This document shows, in pieces, positions 1 to 8,355 of a stretch of DNA of 64,000 bases; within the stretch, counting starts at the first letter, position 1; every line of letters begins with the position of its first letter. The position numbers and the translations under genes are program-made. The notes beneath the pieces are model-generated. The model was not told where the DNA came from. It was given only the letters and a program-made list of their open reading frames with translations, and did not search any database. The DNA lies in NCBI RefSeq assembly GCF_022049065.2, contig NZ_CP095744.1, positions 310,001 to 374,000 of the forward strand. Direction: 5' to 3'. The DNA is from Niallia sp. Man26. Its GTDB lineage: Bacteria; Bacillota; Bacilli; Bacillales; Cytobacillaceae.

Positions 1-380
1 TTTGTTTAAAATAATAGTAAAGTATTTCAACAAATTAAGATAGCATTACCAAAGACTATCCTTATTACTACCTTATACCTTAGATTGGGAAACAAAACGT
101 ATGTTGGACTAATTAATAATACTAAACCAAAAAGGATGCATCTTTTCAGAGTATGGAAAAGTATTTAAACTAAAAATTAATTATTACTTTTTTTAGTATA
201 ATCATGAAAAATATGATAACTATTTAGATTAAACCAATTGAATACTATTATTAAAAATTAATAATTCAATTACTCTTTATCAGTATCTCAAAGCTTATAC
301 TGAAACAACAATAAAGTTATCTTAGAAACATTAGTAAGAAACATTTAATAGGATAGTTATATTTATTAATAGATTCATAA
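1..380. other. AT-rich stretch without a recognisable gene
   Basis: Very AT-rich, with stops in all frames. I see no convincing coding segment, RNA or repeat. It is probably decayed sequence continuous with the gene relics to its right. Confidence 0.5.
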
Positions 381-650
381 CAACTACAAGATGAACTTTT
401 AATATCTCGTTCAACATTACACCGAACGGAAAAGGATGGCCTACCCGTTAATCAAATAGGAAAATCAAAACGTTATGATATTGAAGAAATAAAAGTTTGG
501 ATAGAAGATCAACAACGTGGTATTTATGACTTGATCTTTAGAAAGGTTTATCATATTAATGAAATGCTAAAGCATTTAAATGTTCAATACAAGGAGGGAT
601 GTGGCGTCCTCTTCCAACTAACACGCATTAATCTTTTCGGATCATACTAA
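381..650 (+). pseudogene. relic with an excisionase/MerR-like helix-turn-helix
   Basis: An open frame of 89 codons follows a stop and has no start codon or ribosome binding site. Its first third reads like a HTH_17/excisionase helix-turn-helix: a segment ISRSTLHRTEKDGLPV is followed by GKSKRYDIEEIKVWIE, the usual pattern of these small DNA-binding domains. The rest is not recognised. It runs into the SRA-HNH relic, which is in another frame, so the two may once have been neighbours or one gene. Without a start it is almost certainly not expressed as is. Confidence 0.5.
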
Positions 651-1304
651 AGGCATTTATGAAGATAAGTGGATAATAAATGAGGATGGGGAAGAAATAC
701 TTTTATATACCGGAATTGGTCAAGAAGGAACTCAAGACATTTATATTGTCCAAAATAAAACCTTAAATGAATCCAGATCGAATGGTATTTACGTTTATTT
801 GTTTTAAACATTTAAAACAGGCAAACATGTTTTAAAGGAAAAAGTTGAACTTGTGCAGAATCCTTTTACGGAGGTTCAAGCAGGCCGAAAAATACTACGT
901 GTTGTAGGAAAATAAGTTCATTATATCAGAGGATTTATAAAGGATTAAAGAAGCAGCTAAAGAGAAAGAGGCTCAAAAATTTAATGACAAAACACTTTAT
1001 AATCGAGCTAAAAATGCTGATCAGATAGGTCAACGCTATACAACTTACAAATACTTTTGATCATGACCCGTATGTTTCTGAAATGTTCAAACGTAGGGCT
1101 AAAGGTGTTTGCCACCTCAGTTAAAACCCAGCACCTTTTCTTGATAAAAAAGGGAGATTTTACTTAGAAAGTCATCACAATAAATGGTTAGATAGAGGTG
1201 GCGAATATAATATTTATATTACAGTGGCACTTGATCCACCATGCCTTAGAAAGATTCATATTCTGGATTCGGAAGATGATGTAGGAAAGTTATTGGCAGA
1301 TTAA
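631..1304 (+). pseudogene. decayed McrA-like endonuclease (SRA-like + HNH)
   Basis: Fragments in the plus direction resemble a ScoMcrA-like methylation-dependent restriction enzyme. At 634-915 the translation contains YTGIGQEGTQD, QNKTLNES and a later VELVQNPF, as in the SRA-like (YDG) base-reading domain. At 1060-1304 it contains KRRAKGVCHL, PAPFLDKKGRFYLESHH, NKWLDRGGEYN and RKIHIL, the layout of the C-terminal HNH nuclease. Stops interrupt it near 807, 913 and 1130. The second cysteine of the expected CxxC pair is lost, and the usual CPNCHRKxH motif reads DPPCLRKIH. The family assignment rests on remembered motif patterns. It is clearly non-functional. Confidence 0.7.
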
Positions 1305-2462
1305 TTATATATAAGCTAGAGGAAGAAATATATAGGAAACGAATCAATATAATATTAAATTTATTGGGGAACTTAGTTCAATAATTTTATTTTTATATCA
1401 GATCGTTTTTAAGCAATTTATTAAGGGGACCAGCCAAAGGTTTGCTTATTCTCCAATAAATTTGTTTCTAATACGCTTGAAATTTTTAATCCATTACATA
1501 AAGTCCCCTGAATTATATCTTTTCTCGATTTAACAAATTGGTGTTAGTATAGTTTTATGTACACAACTTAGTTAAGTCCTTACAATGCACTTCATGGAAT
1601 GATGTGTCCGTATGGAACTTAATAACAAAGCCAAAAATATAATGAAGGTTTCAAAAAAACTATCTGCATAATTTTAAAGTATGGACCATTTTAAACAAGA
1701 TTTGGAAGGCTAGTTTTATTGCTACAATCACACTCGAATTAAGTTAAAATAAAAGGGCATAAGTCCAATTAAAAATCGAACTTATGCCCTGGAAACTGCC
1801 TTATAAAATAACAATGACTAAATTTATGGAGTCAATTCAAGAGGTGATTGAAAGGTAAACCTATTGGGTTATATATTTGGTAAAAGCATTTAAACTAGAA
1901 AAATAAATATATACTATGGGAAAATTGAATAGCATATTATGGATGTACCAAAAAAGGGTTACCAAAAACCAATACATTTTGTTCTGATTTCCTCTTCATT
2001 CAACTCCTTAATGGTAAACCAACTTCTATTGACTATTTCATATTTTTTAAGAATTATATTTCTCCTTACTACTTATATAGCTATTAACTACATGGACAAT
2101 TTGCGTGCCATTTTTTTATTTTTATTTCTATACTTATAGTTGTATCTGTCATCGCTAATTTTATTTCCAAATTACGAATATGAATTTAATATCTCTCACT
2201 CCTGTTCTAGAGAAAGCATGGTCCTCATTCCAATAAGTTTTTTTCTATAATATTTTTCTATCCTTAGAAATAGTAATCGAACTTCCCAAAATCTATCCGC
2301 TTCATGTTTCTAAGTAATTTAATAAATATTAGTACTGTTTAAATCAGTAACTGCTTTACGGAATTTTGTCCACTCTTTAGGAAAGTAATTACTTCCTGTA
2401 TTTATTTCGCAATATGTGTCGTATTGGATCCTAACATTTCATTGAGTTCGATCCAAACCATA
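1305..2462. other. degenerate AT-rich region, no supported gene
   Basis: Only short low-complexity frames are present, and none has both a ribosome binding site and a protein-like composition. The one structured element is a hairpin at 1754-1790, listed separately. The flanks are gene relics, so this is probably also decayed sequence. Confidence 0.5.
1754..1790 (-). terminator. hairpin, probable terminator for leftward transcription
   Basis: Perfect 11-bp arms (AGGGCATAAGT and its complement) enclose a 15-nt loop. On the minus strand the stem is followed by TTTTATTTTAA. The plus side has no T-run. The gene it once served is not identifiable. Confidence 0.55.
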
Positions 2463-2856
2463 TTAATAATATTCTTCGATCCAGTTGACAAAATCCCAAT
2501 GAATAAATTCTGAGTGAAACCAATCTAACTTCTCTTCTGTCAACGGAATAATAGCTTTTGTTTTATCAGATTCACCCATACATCTCGTAATATTTTTCAT
2601 AGTCAGGGTTTCAAAATCTATCTCTACATCGGAGAATGGACCAGGATATTTTCTAATATCCAAGTGAATTACTTTAATCCATTCAAAGGTTGTATGCCAC
2701 TATACTTTGTCCACATATGGCTAAAATCAAGAAAGCTATAATTTAAGTTACCTACCGTATATTTCTCAATCCCTCTAATCCTTCATCATCGTTTAAATTG
2801 TATTCAAGAATATTCGGTAATTTTGTTAATAAATCATAAATGTTTTTTTGGTGTGA
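2463..2856 (-). pseudogene. frameshifted unrecognised protein
   Basis: The last 66 codons (2463-2663) form an open frame with normal protein composition, including the motif KLDWFHSEFIHWDFVNW. Upstream on the minus strand, protein-like segments continue in other frames: KNIYDLLTKLPNILEYNLNDD near 2780-2856, and HTTFEWIKVIHLDIRKY running into the C-terminal part. At least two frameshifts and a stop separate them. I do not recognise the family. It could be an immunity-type or SMI1-like protein, but nothing fixes that. Confidence 0.45.
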
Positions 2857-2996
2857 CAATTAGGAGAAATAGGTGTATTTGTTCTTTACTCCTTTTCTGA
2901 AATAATTACTCGGCAAGAATTTGTATAACTGTATACTATACGTTAATTTAATTACATTATTATAATAATTTCGAAAAACTCGAATCACTTTAATGA

Positions 2997-3719
2997 TCAA
3001 TTCTTATACTTCATATCCACCACCAAAATATCCCCCATATCATACCGATGCCGAGTTCTTGAATATTCAAACGGAACTCCATTATCCAAATAAACCACTT
3101 GTATCACTTCAAGGACAGGATCTCGTTCTGTACACTTTAAATATTGCTGATCCAATTCATCTGGCTGGTCTGCGCGGATGCGCCTGTTGGCTCCGAGCAT
3201 TGTTAAGCCTAGGTCGTTTTTTATGTAATGATAGATGGATTTTTGGAGAATTTCTTCTGTTATATTTGGGATTACGTGCACTGGCATTATTGTATGCTCG
3301 ATTAAGAATGGTTCTTTATTTAACAGTCTGAAGCGGATAATATCATATATAGGCTGGCTTTTGGAGATCATCAGTTTTTCGCATTCGTCTTCGTTTGGAA
3401 AGCGAACGTTGAATGTGATAATAACGCTTGAAATCGTACCGTTGCCTTTTATTTGTTCTGTTACTCCTACGTATTCATCTGCCCTTGAATCGAGCTTGGA
3501 CATTTGTAAGGCGTTTTTTCTGATAAATGTTCCAGATCCTTGTTTACTGTATATTAAGCCTTCGATTGATAATAAATTTAAGGCTTTTATAATAGTCACT
3601 CTGCTCGTGCCAAATTCTTTTGCCAACCTTTCCTGATCTGGAAGGGGTTTTGATGCATCATATTCATTGTTGATGATTCTATTTCGAATTTGTTCGGCAA
3701 TATCTTTATACTTGACCAT
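2997..3719 (-). CDS. GntR-family (HutC/UTRA) transcriptional regulator
   Basis: 240 aa. A winged helix-turn-helix occupies roughly residues 5-70, with the GntR signatures PLPDQERLAKEFGTSRVTI and GTFI. A UTRA ligand-binding domain follows (about 90-235), including EHTIMPVHVIPNI and EYSRTRHRYD. The ATG is preceded by GAGGTG, which fits. It sits downstream of a GH1 6-phospho-beta-glucosidase and a PTS EIIC, separated from them by a terminator. By analogy with family members controlling phospho-sugar genes, it probably represses that pair and responds to a phosphorylated beta-glucoside; this is inference. Candidate operator boxes lie upstream of the GH1 gene. Confidence 0.9.
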   Translation of the reverse strand: MVKYKDIAEQIRNRIINNEYDASKPLPDQERLAKEFGTSRVTIIKALNLLSIEGLIYSKQGSGTFIRKNALQMSKLDSRADEYVGVTEQIKGNGTISSVIITFNVRFPNEDECEKLMISKSQPIYDIIRFRLLNKEPFLIEHTIMPVHVIPNITEEILQKSIYHYIKNDLGLTMLGANRRIRADQPDELDQQYLKCTERDPVLEVIQVVYLDNGVPFEYSRTRHRYDMGDILVVDMKYKN

Positions 3720-3772
3720 TTTTTACACCTCAAAGAATGAATTTATTATTTAGAAAGGCATTGGCTTGCTTT

Positions 3773-3810
3773 TTAAAAAAAGGAAATCGCCAATTATTGG
3801 TCGATTTCCC
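3773..3810 (-). terminator. rho-independent terminator after EIIC
   Basis: The stem GGAAATCG/CGATTTCC (3782-3809) is extended by CCAA/TTGG inside. It is followed on the minus strand by CTTTTTTTA. It lies between the EIIC stop and the GntR gene. Confidence 0.85.
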
Positions 3811-3854
3811 TATATTAGTATCATAACATGATTAATACAGATACCTAAAGTATT

Positions 3855-5180
3855 TTATGCTGCTTTGTCGTTGCTCATCTGGCTGACCCGTTCACTTATT
3901 CTCATAAATGGCAGGTATAGGAAAGCACCACCGATGATAATCACAGCCTGCAGAAGTACAGCCTTCCAATCGCCTGCTGTTGCCAGATACGCGCTTAACA
4001 GCGGCGGTGTTGTCCATGGAATATAAACGACCGTCTTGCTGATGAACCCGACAGCTGTGGCAAAATAAGTGACGATGATGCCAATGGCTGGCAAGAGTAC
4101 AAATGGTATCATCATTGGAATATTGAAGACAATTGGATAGCCAAAAATAACTGGCTCATTAATATTGAACAGTCCTGGTCCTGTAGCTAGCTTGGCGATA
4201 TCCTTTCCTGGCTTGCTTTTTCCAAATAGGAATATAGCGAGAATCAATGAAATTGTACTACCAGTACCGCCAATCATGCCAAATGTATGCACAAAAGAGC
4301 TGTTGATAATATGTGGGATTGCCTCGTTATTTGCATAAGCAAGCATATTTTCATTCATATTGGCCAGTAGCAGCGGATCGAGTAATGCGCCATTTACAAC
4401 TGTTTGATGAATGCCGATAGAAAACAGGAAGTTTCCAATACTGTAAATGACTACTGTCCCTATCAAGCTCGTATTAATTTTTCGTAATGGCTCTTGAATC
4501 ATATTGGAAATTAACGAAATTAAGTTAGTGTCAAATGCTACTGCTAAAATTAATGAGATCACACCAAATAAGGATAATACCAAGATGGCGGGAATCATGA
4601 CATTAAACGATTTACTCACAGCTGGAGGAATATTGTCCCCTAGACTAATTGCCAGCTTCTTAATACTAGAAACTTTAATAAAGATTTCAGTCGCTACCAA
4701 GCCGATTATAATTCCAGCAAACATCCCTGTTGTTCCAAGGTTACCGAATGTCAGAACGCCTGTAATATCAACTGCTTTATCTTCGCCGACTGGAGTCAGC
4801 GAAACGGTATTGGGCATCATTATGACCAGTGTTGCTAACGCAATTGCTGCAGATGCCAAGGGATCCTTAAAGTTCCGATTTCTTGATAAGCTGTAAGCAA
4901 TCATTGGAGCAAGCAAAAGGCCGGCAATATTTAAAGTACCATTAGTGATGGTGGTTCCCCAGTATTGGGCATTTGCTAGTGTATTTCCTTCAAAAAACCA
5001 TGGAAAGATGACGTTATTAACCAGCACTGCTACCCCTGCTAAAATAAACAGCGGCATGATGACTGCAAATGCATCTCTTAAGGATCTTAGATGAATCTGG
5101 CCGCCTAATTTGGCGGCAAACATGGTGAATTTATCAATAAACGACAGTTTTTCAGCAGTGTCACTTTGACCTTTACTCAT
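3855..5180 (-). CDS. PTS beta-glucoside/cellobiose-type EIIC permease
   Basis: 441 aa polytopic membrane protein of the PTS lactose/cellobiose EIIC family. Around ten hydrophobic segments are visible. Landmarks are FNINEPVIFGYPIVFNIP near residue 340, the conserved sugar-binding/translocation region, and the N-terminal MAPLFILAGVAVLVNN-like segment. It imports and passes on the sugar for phosphorylation, but needs EIIA and EIIB partners. Neither is encoded next to it, so they must act in trans. It starts 23 bp after the GH1 gene, so the two are one operon, and a strong terminator follows. The substrate is probably cellobiose or another beta-glucoside, inferred from the neighbour. Confidence 0.9.
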   Translation of the reverse strand: MSKGQSDTAEKLSFIDKFTMFAAKLGGQIHLRSLRDAFAVIMPLFILAGVAVLVNNVIFPWFFEGNTLANAQYWGTTITNGTLNIAGLLLAPMIAYSLSRNRNFKDPLASAAIALATLVIMMPNTVSLTPVGEDKAVDITGVLTFGNLGTTGMFAGIIIGLVATEIFIKVSSIKKLAISLGDNIPPAVSKSFNVMIPAILVLSLFGVISLILAVAFDTNLISLISNMIQEPLRKINTSLIGTVVIYSIGNFLFSIGIHQTVVNGALLDPLLLANMNENMLAYANNEAIPHIINSSFVHTFGMIGGTGSTISLILAIFLFGKSKPGKDIAKLATGPGLFNINEPVIFGYPIVFNIPMMIPFVLLPAIGIIVTYFATAVGFISKTVVYIPWTTPPLLSAYLATAGDWKAVLLQAVIIIGGAFLYLPFMRISERVSQMSNDKAA

Positions 5181-5203
5181 ACCATTTCACCTTCTCGTTA
5201 TTT

Positions 5204-6607
5204 TTATTGATTCACTTTGTTCTCCAATGGCTCGAGGTCTTCCCCGTTGCTGCTGATCACTTTCTGTAGCCACCAAAAGCTTTTCTTCGGTACACGTTTC
5301 ATATCTTTCAAATCATGGTTTTCTCGATTGACATACACTACACCATAGCGTTTGCGCATATCACCTTGCGAGCTTAGAATATCTATTAATCCCCAGCCCA
5401 AATATCCAATCACATCGACTCCATCAATAAAAATCGCGTCTTTCATGGCTTGGAAATGTTCCTTATGATAGGCGATGCGGTAATCATCCTGGATTTCGTT
5501 TTGACCATCCCATGATTCAATCACACCGATGCCATTTTCAATCGGGAAAACTGGTAATTTGTAGCGGTCATACATCTTATTTATGACGTCACGGAATCCA
5601 AGCGGGTCAATCTGCCAATTCCATTCCGTTGTCTCTAGATACGGATTATCTTGTTTGCCATGATGCATATAATAATTGACTGCTGTTCCCTCTGGAACCA
5701 AGTCAGTGTTGATCGTAGTGCTGGCATAATAGCTAAAGGATAAGAAGTCGCTTCGAAGTTTGGACAGCTCTTCTAAATCTTCTGCTTGAATGCCCATATC
5801 AATGTTCCCACGCTCGACATAGGTCAAAACTTCTCTTGAATATTTTCCGAATGTAAATGCTTCTAGGAGGTTATGGTTGAAAAATTCGTCAACCTTTCTG
5901 GCATAGAGGATATCTTTTGGTTTGCAGGTGGCTGGATAGACTTCCATATAAGCAAGCATGCCGCCGATTAATGCATTTTCATGATTATCATGAATATAGT
6001 TGGCAACCTTAGCGTGTGACATCATAACATGATGCTGAATTTTATAAAGCTCATCCAATGTTTTCTCGCCGCTTAAATAGCCGCTGATTCTGAATGCTTC
6101 AGGAATATGATAGAGGTTTTGTTCATTAAAAGTGATCCAATACTTTACCTTATGAGCAAAGCGGTCAACCATTTCCTTGCCATACCGGACAAAGGCATCC
6201 ATCACTTCCCGGCTGACAAAACCATTATACTTTTCAGCCAAATGAAGCGGCATATCAAAATGATAAAGACAAATCATCGGTTCAATTCCGCGTGCAATTA
6301 ATCCATCAATAAATTTGTCATAGAATGCGATTCCTTCTTCGTTGAAAGCACCGTCACCAGATGGATTAACCCTGCTCCAGGAAATTTGAAAGCGGTAACA
6401 ATTCATGCCAAGCTGCTGCATAAAATCAAAATCCTCTTCATAGCGGTTATAACTGTCTGTTGCTACTTTCCAATCTGATGCAAACTCAGAAGCTTCACGA
6501 GTGTCATAAACCGATAATCCCTTACCGCCTACATTCCAAGCTCCTTCCGTCTGCATACTAGAAACAGAATTGCCCCATAAAAAACCGTCTTTTAACCTGT
6601 CTGCCAT
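5204..6607 (-). CDS. GH1 6-phospho-beta-glucosidase
   Basis: 467 aa, normal length for glycoside hydrolase family 1. The N-terminal FLWGNSVSSMQTEGAW is the GH1 signature. The acid/base glutamate is in TFNEQNLY and the nucleophile glutamate in PIENGIG. It should hydrolyse the 6-phospho-beta-glucoside delivered by the PTS to glucose-6-phosphate and an aglycone or glucose in the cytoplasm. The ATG follows GGAGGGTGAAA. It is the first gene of the operon with EIIC. A cre-like site and repeated boxes upstream suggest carbon catabolite control plus GntR control. Confidence 0.93.
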   Translation of the reverse strand: MADRLKDGFLWGNSVSSMQTEGAWNVGGKGLSVYDTREASEFASDWKVATDSYNRYEEDFDFMQQLGMNCYRFQISWSRVNPSGDGAFNEEGIAFYDKFIDGLIARGIEPMICLYHFDMPLHLAEKYNGFVSREVMDAFVRYGKEMVDRFAHKVKYWITFNEQNLYHIPEAFRISGYLSGEKTLDELYKIQHHVMMSHAKVANYIHDNHENALIGGMLAYMEVYPATCKPKDILYARKVDEFFNHNLLEAFTFGKYSREVLTYVERGNIDMGIQAEDLEELSKLRSDFLSFSYYASTTINTDLVPEGTAVNYYMHHGKQDNPYLETTEWNWQIDPLGFRDVINKMYDRYKLPVFPIENGIGVIESWDGQNEIQDDYRIAYHKEHFQAMKDAIFIDGVDVIGYLGWGLIDILSSQGDMRKRYGVVYVNRENHDLKDMKRVPKKSFWWLQKVISSNGEDLEPLENKVNQ

Positions 6608-6646
6608 TTTTCACCCTCCATTTATTTCAAATATTTACACCATTAG

Positions 6647-6660
6647 TGTAAGCGCTTTAT
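6647..6660. promoter_or_regulatory. cre-like site (CcpA) upstream of the GH1 gene
   Basis: TGTAAGCGCTTTAT matches 13 of 14 positions of the CcpA consensus TGWAARCGYTWNCW. It lies 40 bp upstream of the GH1 start, a usual position for catabolite repression. Confidence 0.8.
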
Positions 6661-6665
6661 TCAAA

Positions 6666-6700
6666 TTTGTAAATACAATTTTTATAATTTGAAAATACAA
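6666..6700. promoter_or_regulatory. two direct repeats, candidate GntR operators
   Basis: TTTGTAAATACAA (6666-6678) and TTTGAAAATACAA (6688-6700) differ by one base and are spaced 22 bp apart, two helical turns. The first is itself nearly palindromic (TTGTA-AA-TACAA). HutC-type GntR regulators often bind such boxes. Assignment to the regulator at 2997-3719 is inference. Confidence 0.55.
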
Positions 6701-6790
6701 ATATTTTTTTGTGAATTAGCTGAAGTACATGCTTTAAAATAATCATATCGACTGACCATTTTTAGCAACTTTAGATACTATTAAATAAAA

Positions 6791-6825
6791 AAGGGAAGGC
6801 TCTTGGAATTTAAGAGCCTTCCCTT
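6791..6825. terminator. bidirectional terminator
   Basis: 14-bp perfect stem AAGGGAAGGCTCTT with a 7-nt loop, A-rich on the left and T-rich on the right, so it works on either strand. On the minus strand it ends transcription from 6907-7173 before the beta-glucoside promoter. Confidence 0.9.
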
Positions 6826-6906
6826 TTTTAATTGCATTAATCTTTCTAACTTATACTATGCTATCAATCTATTAATGGTTTAGCAAAACATCAACAAATA
6901 CTTTCA

Positions 6907-7173
6907 TCATAATTCTTGCATTAGCTTTTCAGCCTTATGCAATTCTCCTAAAAGTGTGTTTTGATAGTCATTATAGCTATCCATATATGTTCGTACACCA
7001 CCTAAAATATTTATTCTTTTAATATCCTCATTATTTTCTAATATTTCTAACGCCTTCTTATATCTTGAATATAGAAGCTTCAAAACACCACTATTTATAT
7101 CTTTAGCATACTCTTCTTCTAATTTATTTATCACTACTTTTATTTGGTCAATTAACTGCTTTTTCTTATCCAT
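6907..7173 (-). CDS. hypothetical 88-aa helical protein
   Basis: A small soluble protein rich in Lys, Glu and Leu, predicted almost entirely helical. Visible features are an N-terminal KKQLIDQIKVVINKLEEEYAKDI helix and a middle stretch KRINILGGVRTYMDSYNDYQN. The ribosome binding site is weak (AGGAGAATAAAA before the ATG). I do not recognise a domain. It ends at a strong terminator. The sequence behind it on the minus strand (7174-7422) shows only a short relic ending in CDGSPIYYYKDDTPE. It may belong to a toxin-immunity or small-protein cargo, which is speculative. Confidence 0.6.
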   Translation of the reverse strand: MDKKKQLIDQIKVVINKLEEEYAKDINSGVLKLLYSRYKKALEILENNEDIKRINILGGVRTYMDSYNDYQNTLLGELHKAEKLMQEL

Positions 7174-7541
7174 TTTTATTCTCCTATCTACTCGGAACCT
7201 CTCGTGTCTCTATTATTTATTCAGGGGTGTCATCCTTGTAGTAGTATATTGGGCTTCCATCGCATTCTAGTAATGCACCAGTTTATAGTATACTGTGCCT
7301 ACACAATCCTGTTATGGTTCATATAATTCTGTACTCTACTAGTTTGCATAGTGTTTACAAAGGCCTGATGGATAAACACTCAGTTTTAGAAATTTGTTCT
7401 GTAACATATATATTTGCATTTCTTAACCTAAAAGATATAATTCTTTTAGGTTATCTATAAAATCAGAATCCGTTTTTATTTCAAGCTTATTAATAAGTTC
7501 ATAAAATTGGCTTAATTTGCAAGAAAAATGATATAAAACTA

Positions 7542-7546
7542 TGGCG
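7542..7546. repeat. target-site duplication, left copy
   Basis: TGGCG directly abuts the left IS21 end. The same five bases abut the right end at 9993-9997. Confidence 0.85.
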
Positions 7547-7599
7547 TGTAACCGTCAACCCCATTTGAACACTTTTTGCTCATTAGCGCTGAACACTTT

Positions 7600-8355
7600 T
7601 TAATCTGTAAAAATCCTTTGTTGATTCTTCAGTCGATGACTTTCATTATTCATATGAATAACCTCGACACGATGCAATAATCGATCCAATATTGCAGTCA
7701 TCATTCCTTGATTTCCGACAATCTCTGTCCACTCTTCAGGGCTTCTATTAGAAGTCAGAATTAAAGAACTTTGCTCATATAGTTGGTGGACTAATTGAAA
7801 GAAAAGGGTAGCTTCTCGTTGATCCATTGCCATATACATGATGTCATCAATTATGACCAGATCAGAAGCGCGCAAGCGCTTCAACTGGATCTTAGATTTG
7901 TTTACGTACTCCTCTGTCTTAAGTAAATGCATCAACTCACCCATTGTTATGAAGTATACTTGAAATCCCTTCTGGATTGCTTCAATACCAAGTCCCACGG
8001 AAAGTAGCGTCTTGCCTGCACCTGGCGGTCCAAGTAGTATGAGATTATAGTTTTGTTCAAGCCACTCATATTCACGTAACTGCTTTGATTGCCTTTCAGT
8101 AATTGCGTCTTGTTCCTCGACTCGGAACATATGAATCGGTCTATGATAAGGGAATCGTGCCCAGTTCAATCGCTTTTCAATACTTTTCTCTTCTCGCTTT
8201 TTAAGTTCAAACGTCGTTAATTCTTCCAATAACTCGAGATAGGTCCAAGATTTCTGTTCCGCCTTGCGAAGGAAATCAGTGAGAACATCTGCAGTTTCCA
8301 CCATCCTTAACTGTCGAAAAGATTGCTGGATTTCCATGACACTTTTACTCACCAT
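7600..8355 (-). CDS. istB: IS21-family helper ATPase IstB
   Basis: 251 aa, standard length. It has a Walker A motif GPPGAGKT near residue 107 and a Walker B-like LVIIDDIMYM near 165, with the sensor region LILTSNRSPEEW. This DnaC-like AAA+ protein loads and stimulates the IstA transposase and influences target choice. Its ATG lies inside the end of istA (11-bp overlap), the usual IS21 arrangement for translational coupling. Nothing essential appears missing. Confidence 0.95.
   Translation of the reverse strand: MVSKSVMEIQQSFRQLRMVETADVLTDFLRKAEQKSWTYLELLEELTTFELKKREEKSIEKRLNWARFPYHRPIHMFRVEEQDAITERQSKQLREYEWLEQNYNLILLGPPGAGKTLLSVGLGIEAIQKGFQVYFITMGELMHLLKTEEYVNKSKIQLKRLRASDLVIIDDIMYMAMDQREATLFFQLVHQLYEQSSLILTSNRSPEEWTEIVGNQGMMTAILDRLLHRVEVIHMNNESHRLKNQQRIFTD

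Noticed and set aside
1939..2139. 66-codon plus-strand frame rich in Phe, Leu and Ile
   Set aside because: Low-complexity translation of AT-rich DNA, no ribosome binding site, inside decayed sequence.
4504..4896. Plus-strand frame of 130 codons opposite the beta-glucoside EIIC
   Set aside because: Antisense shadow of a well-supported permease gene.
7174..7422. Short minus-strand segment ending CDGSPIYYYKDDTPE
   Set aside because: Only about 20 codons open and no start; too little to call a gene.
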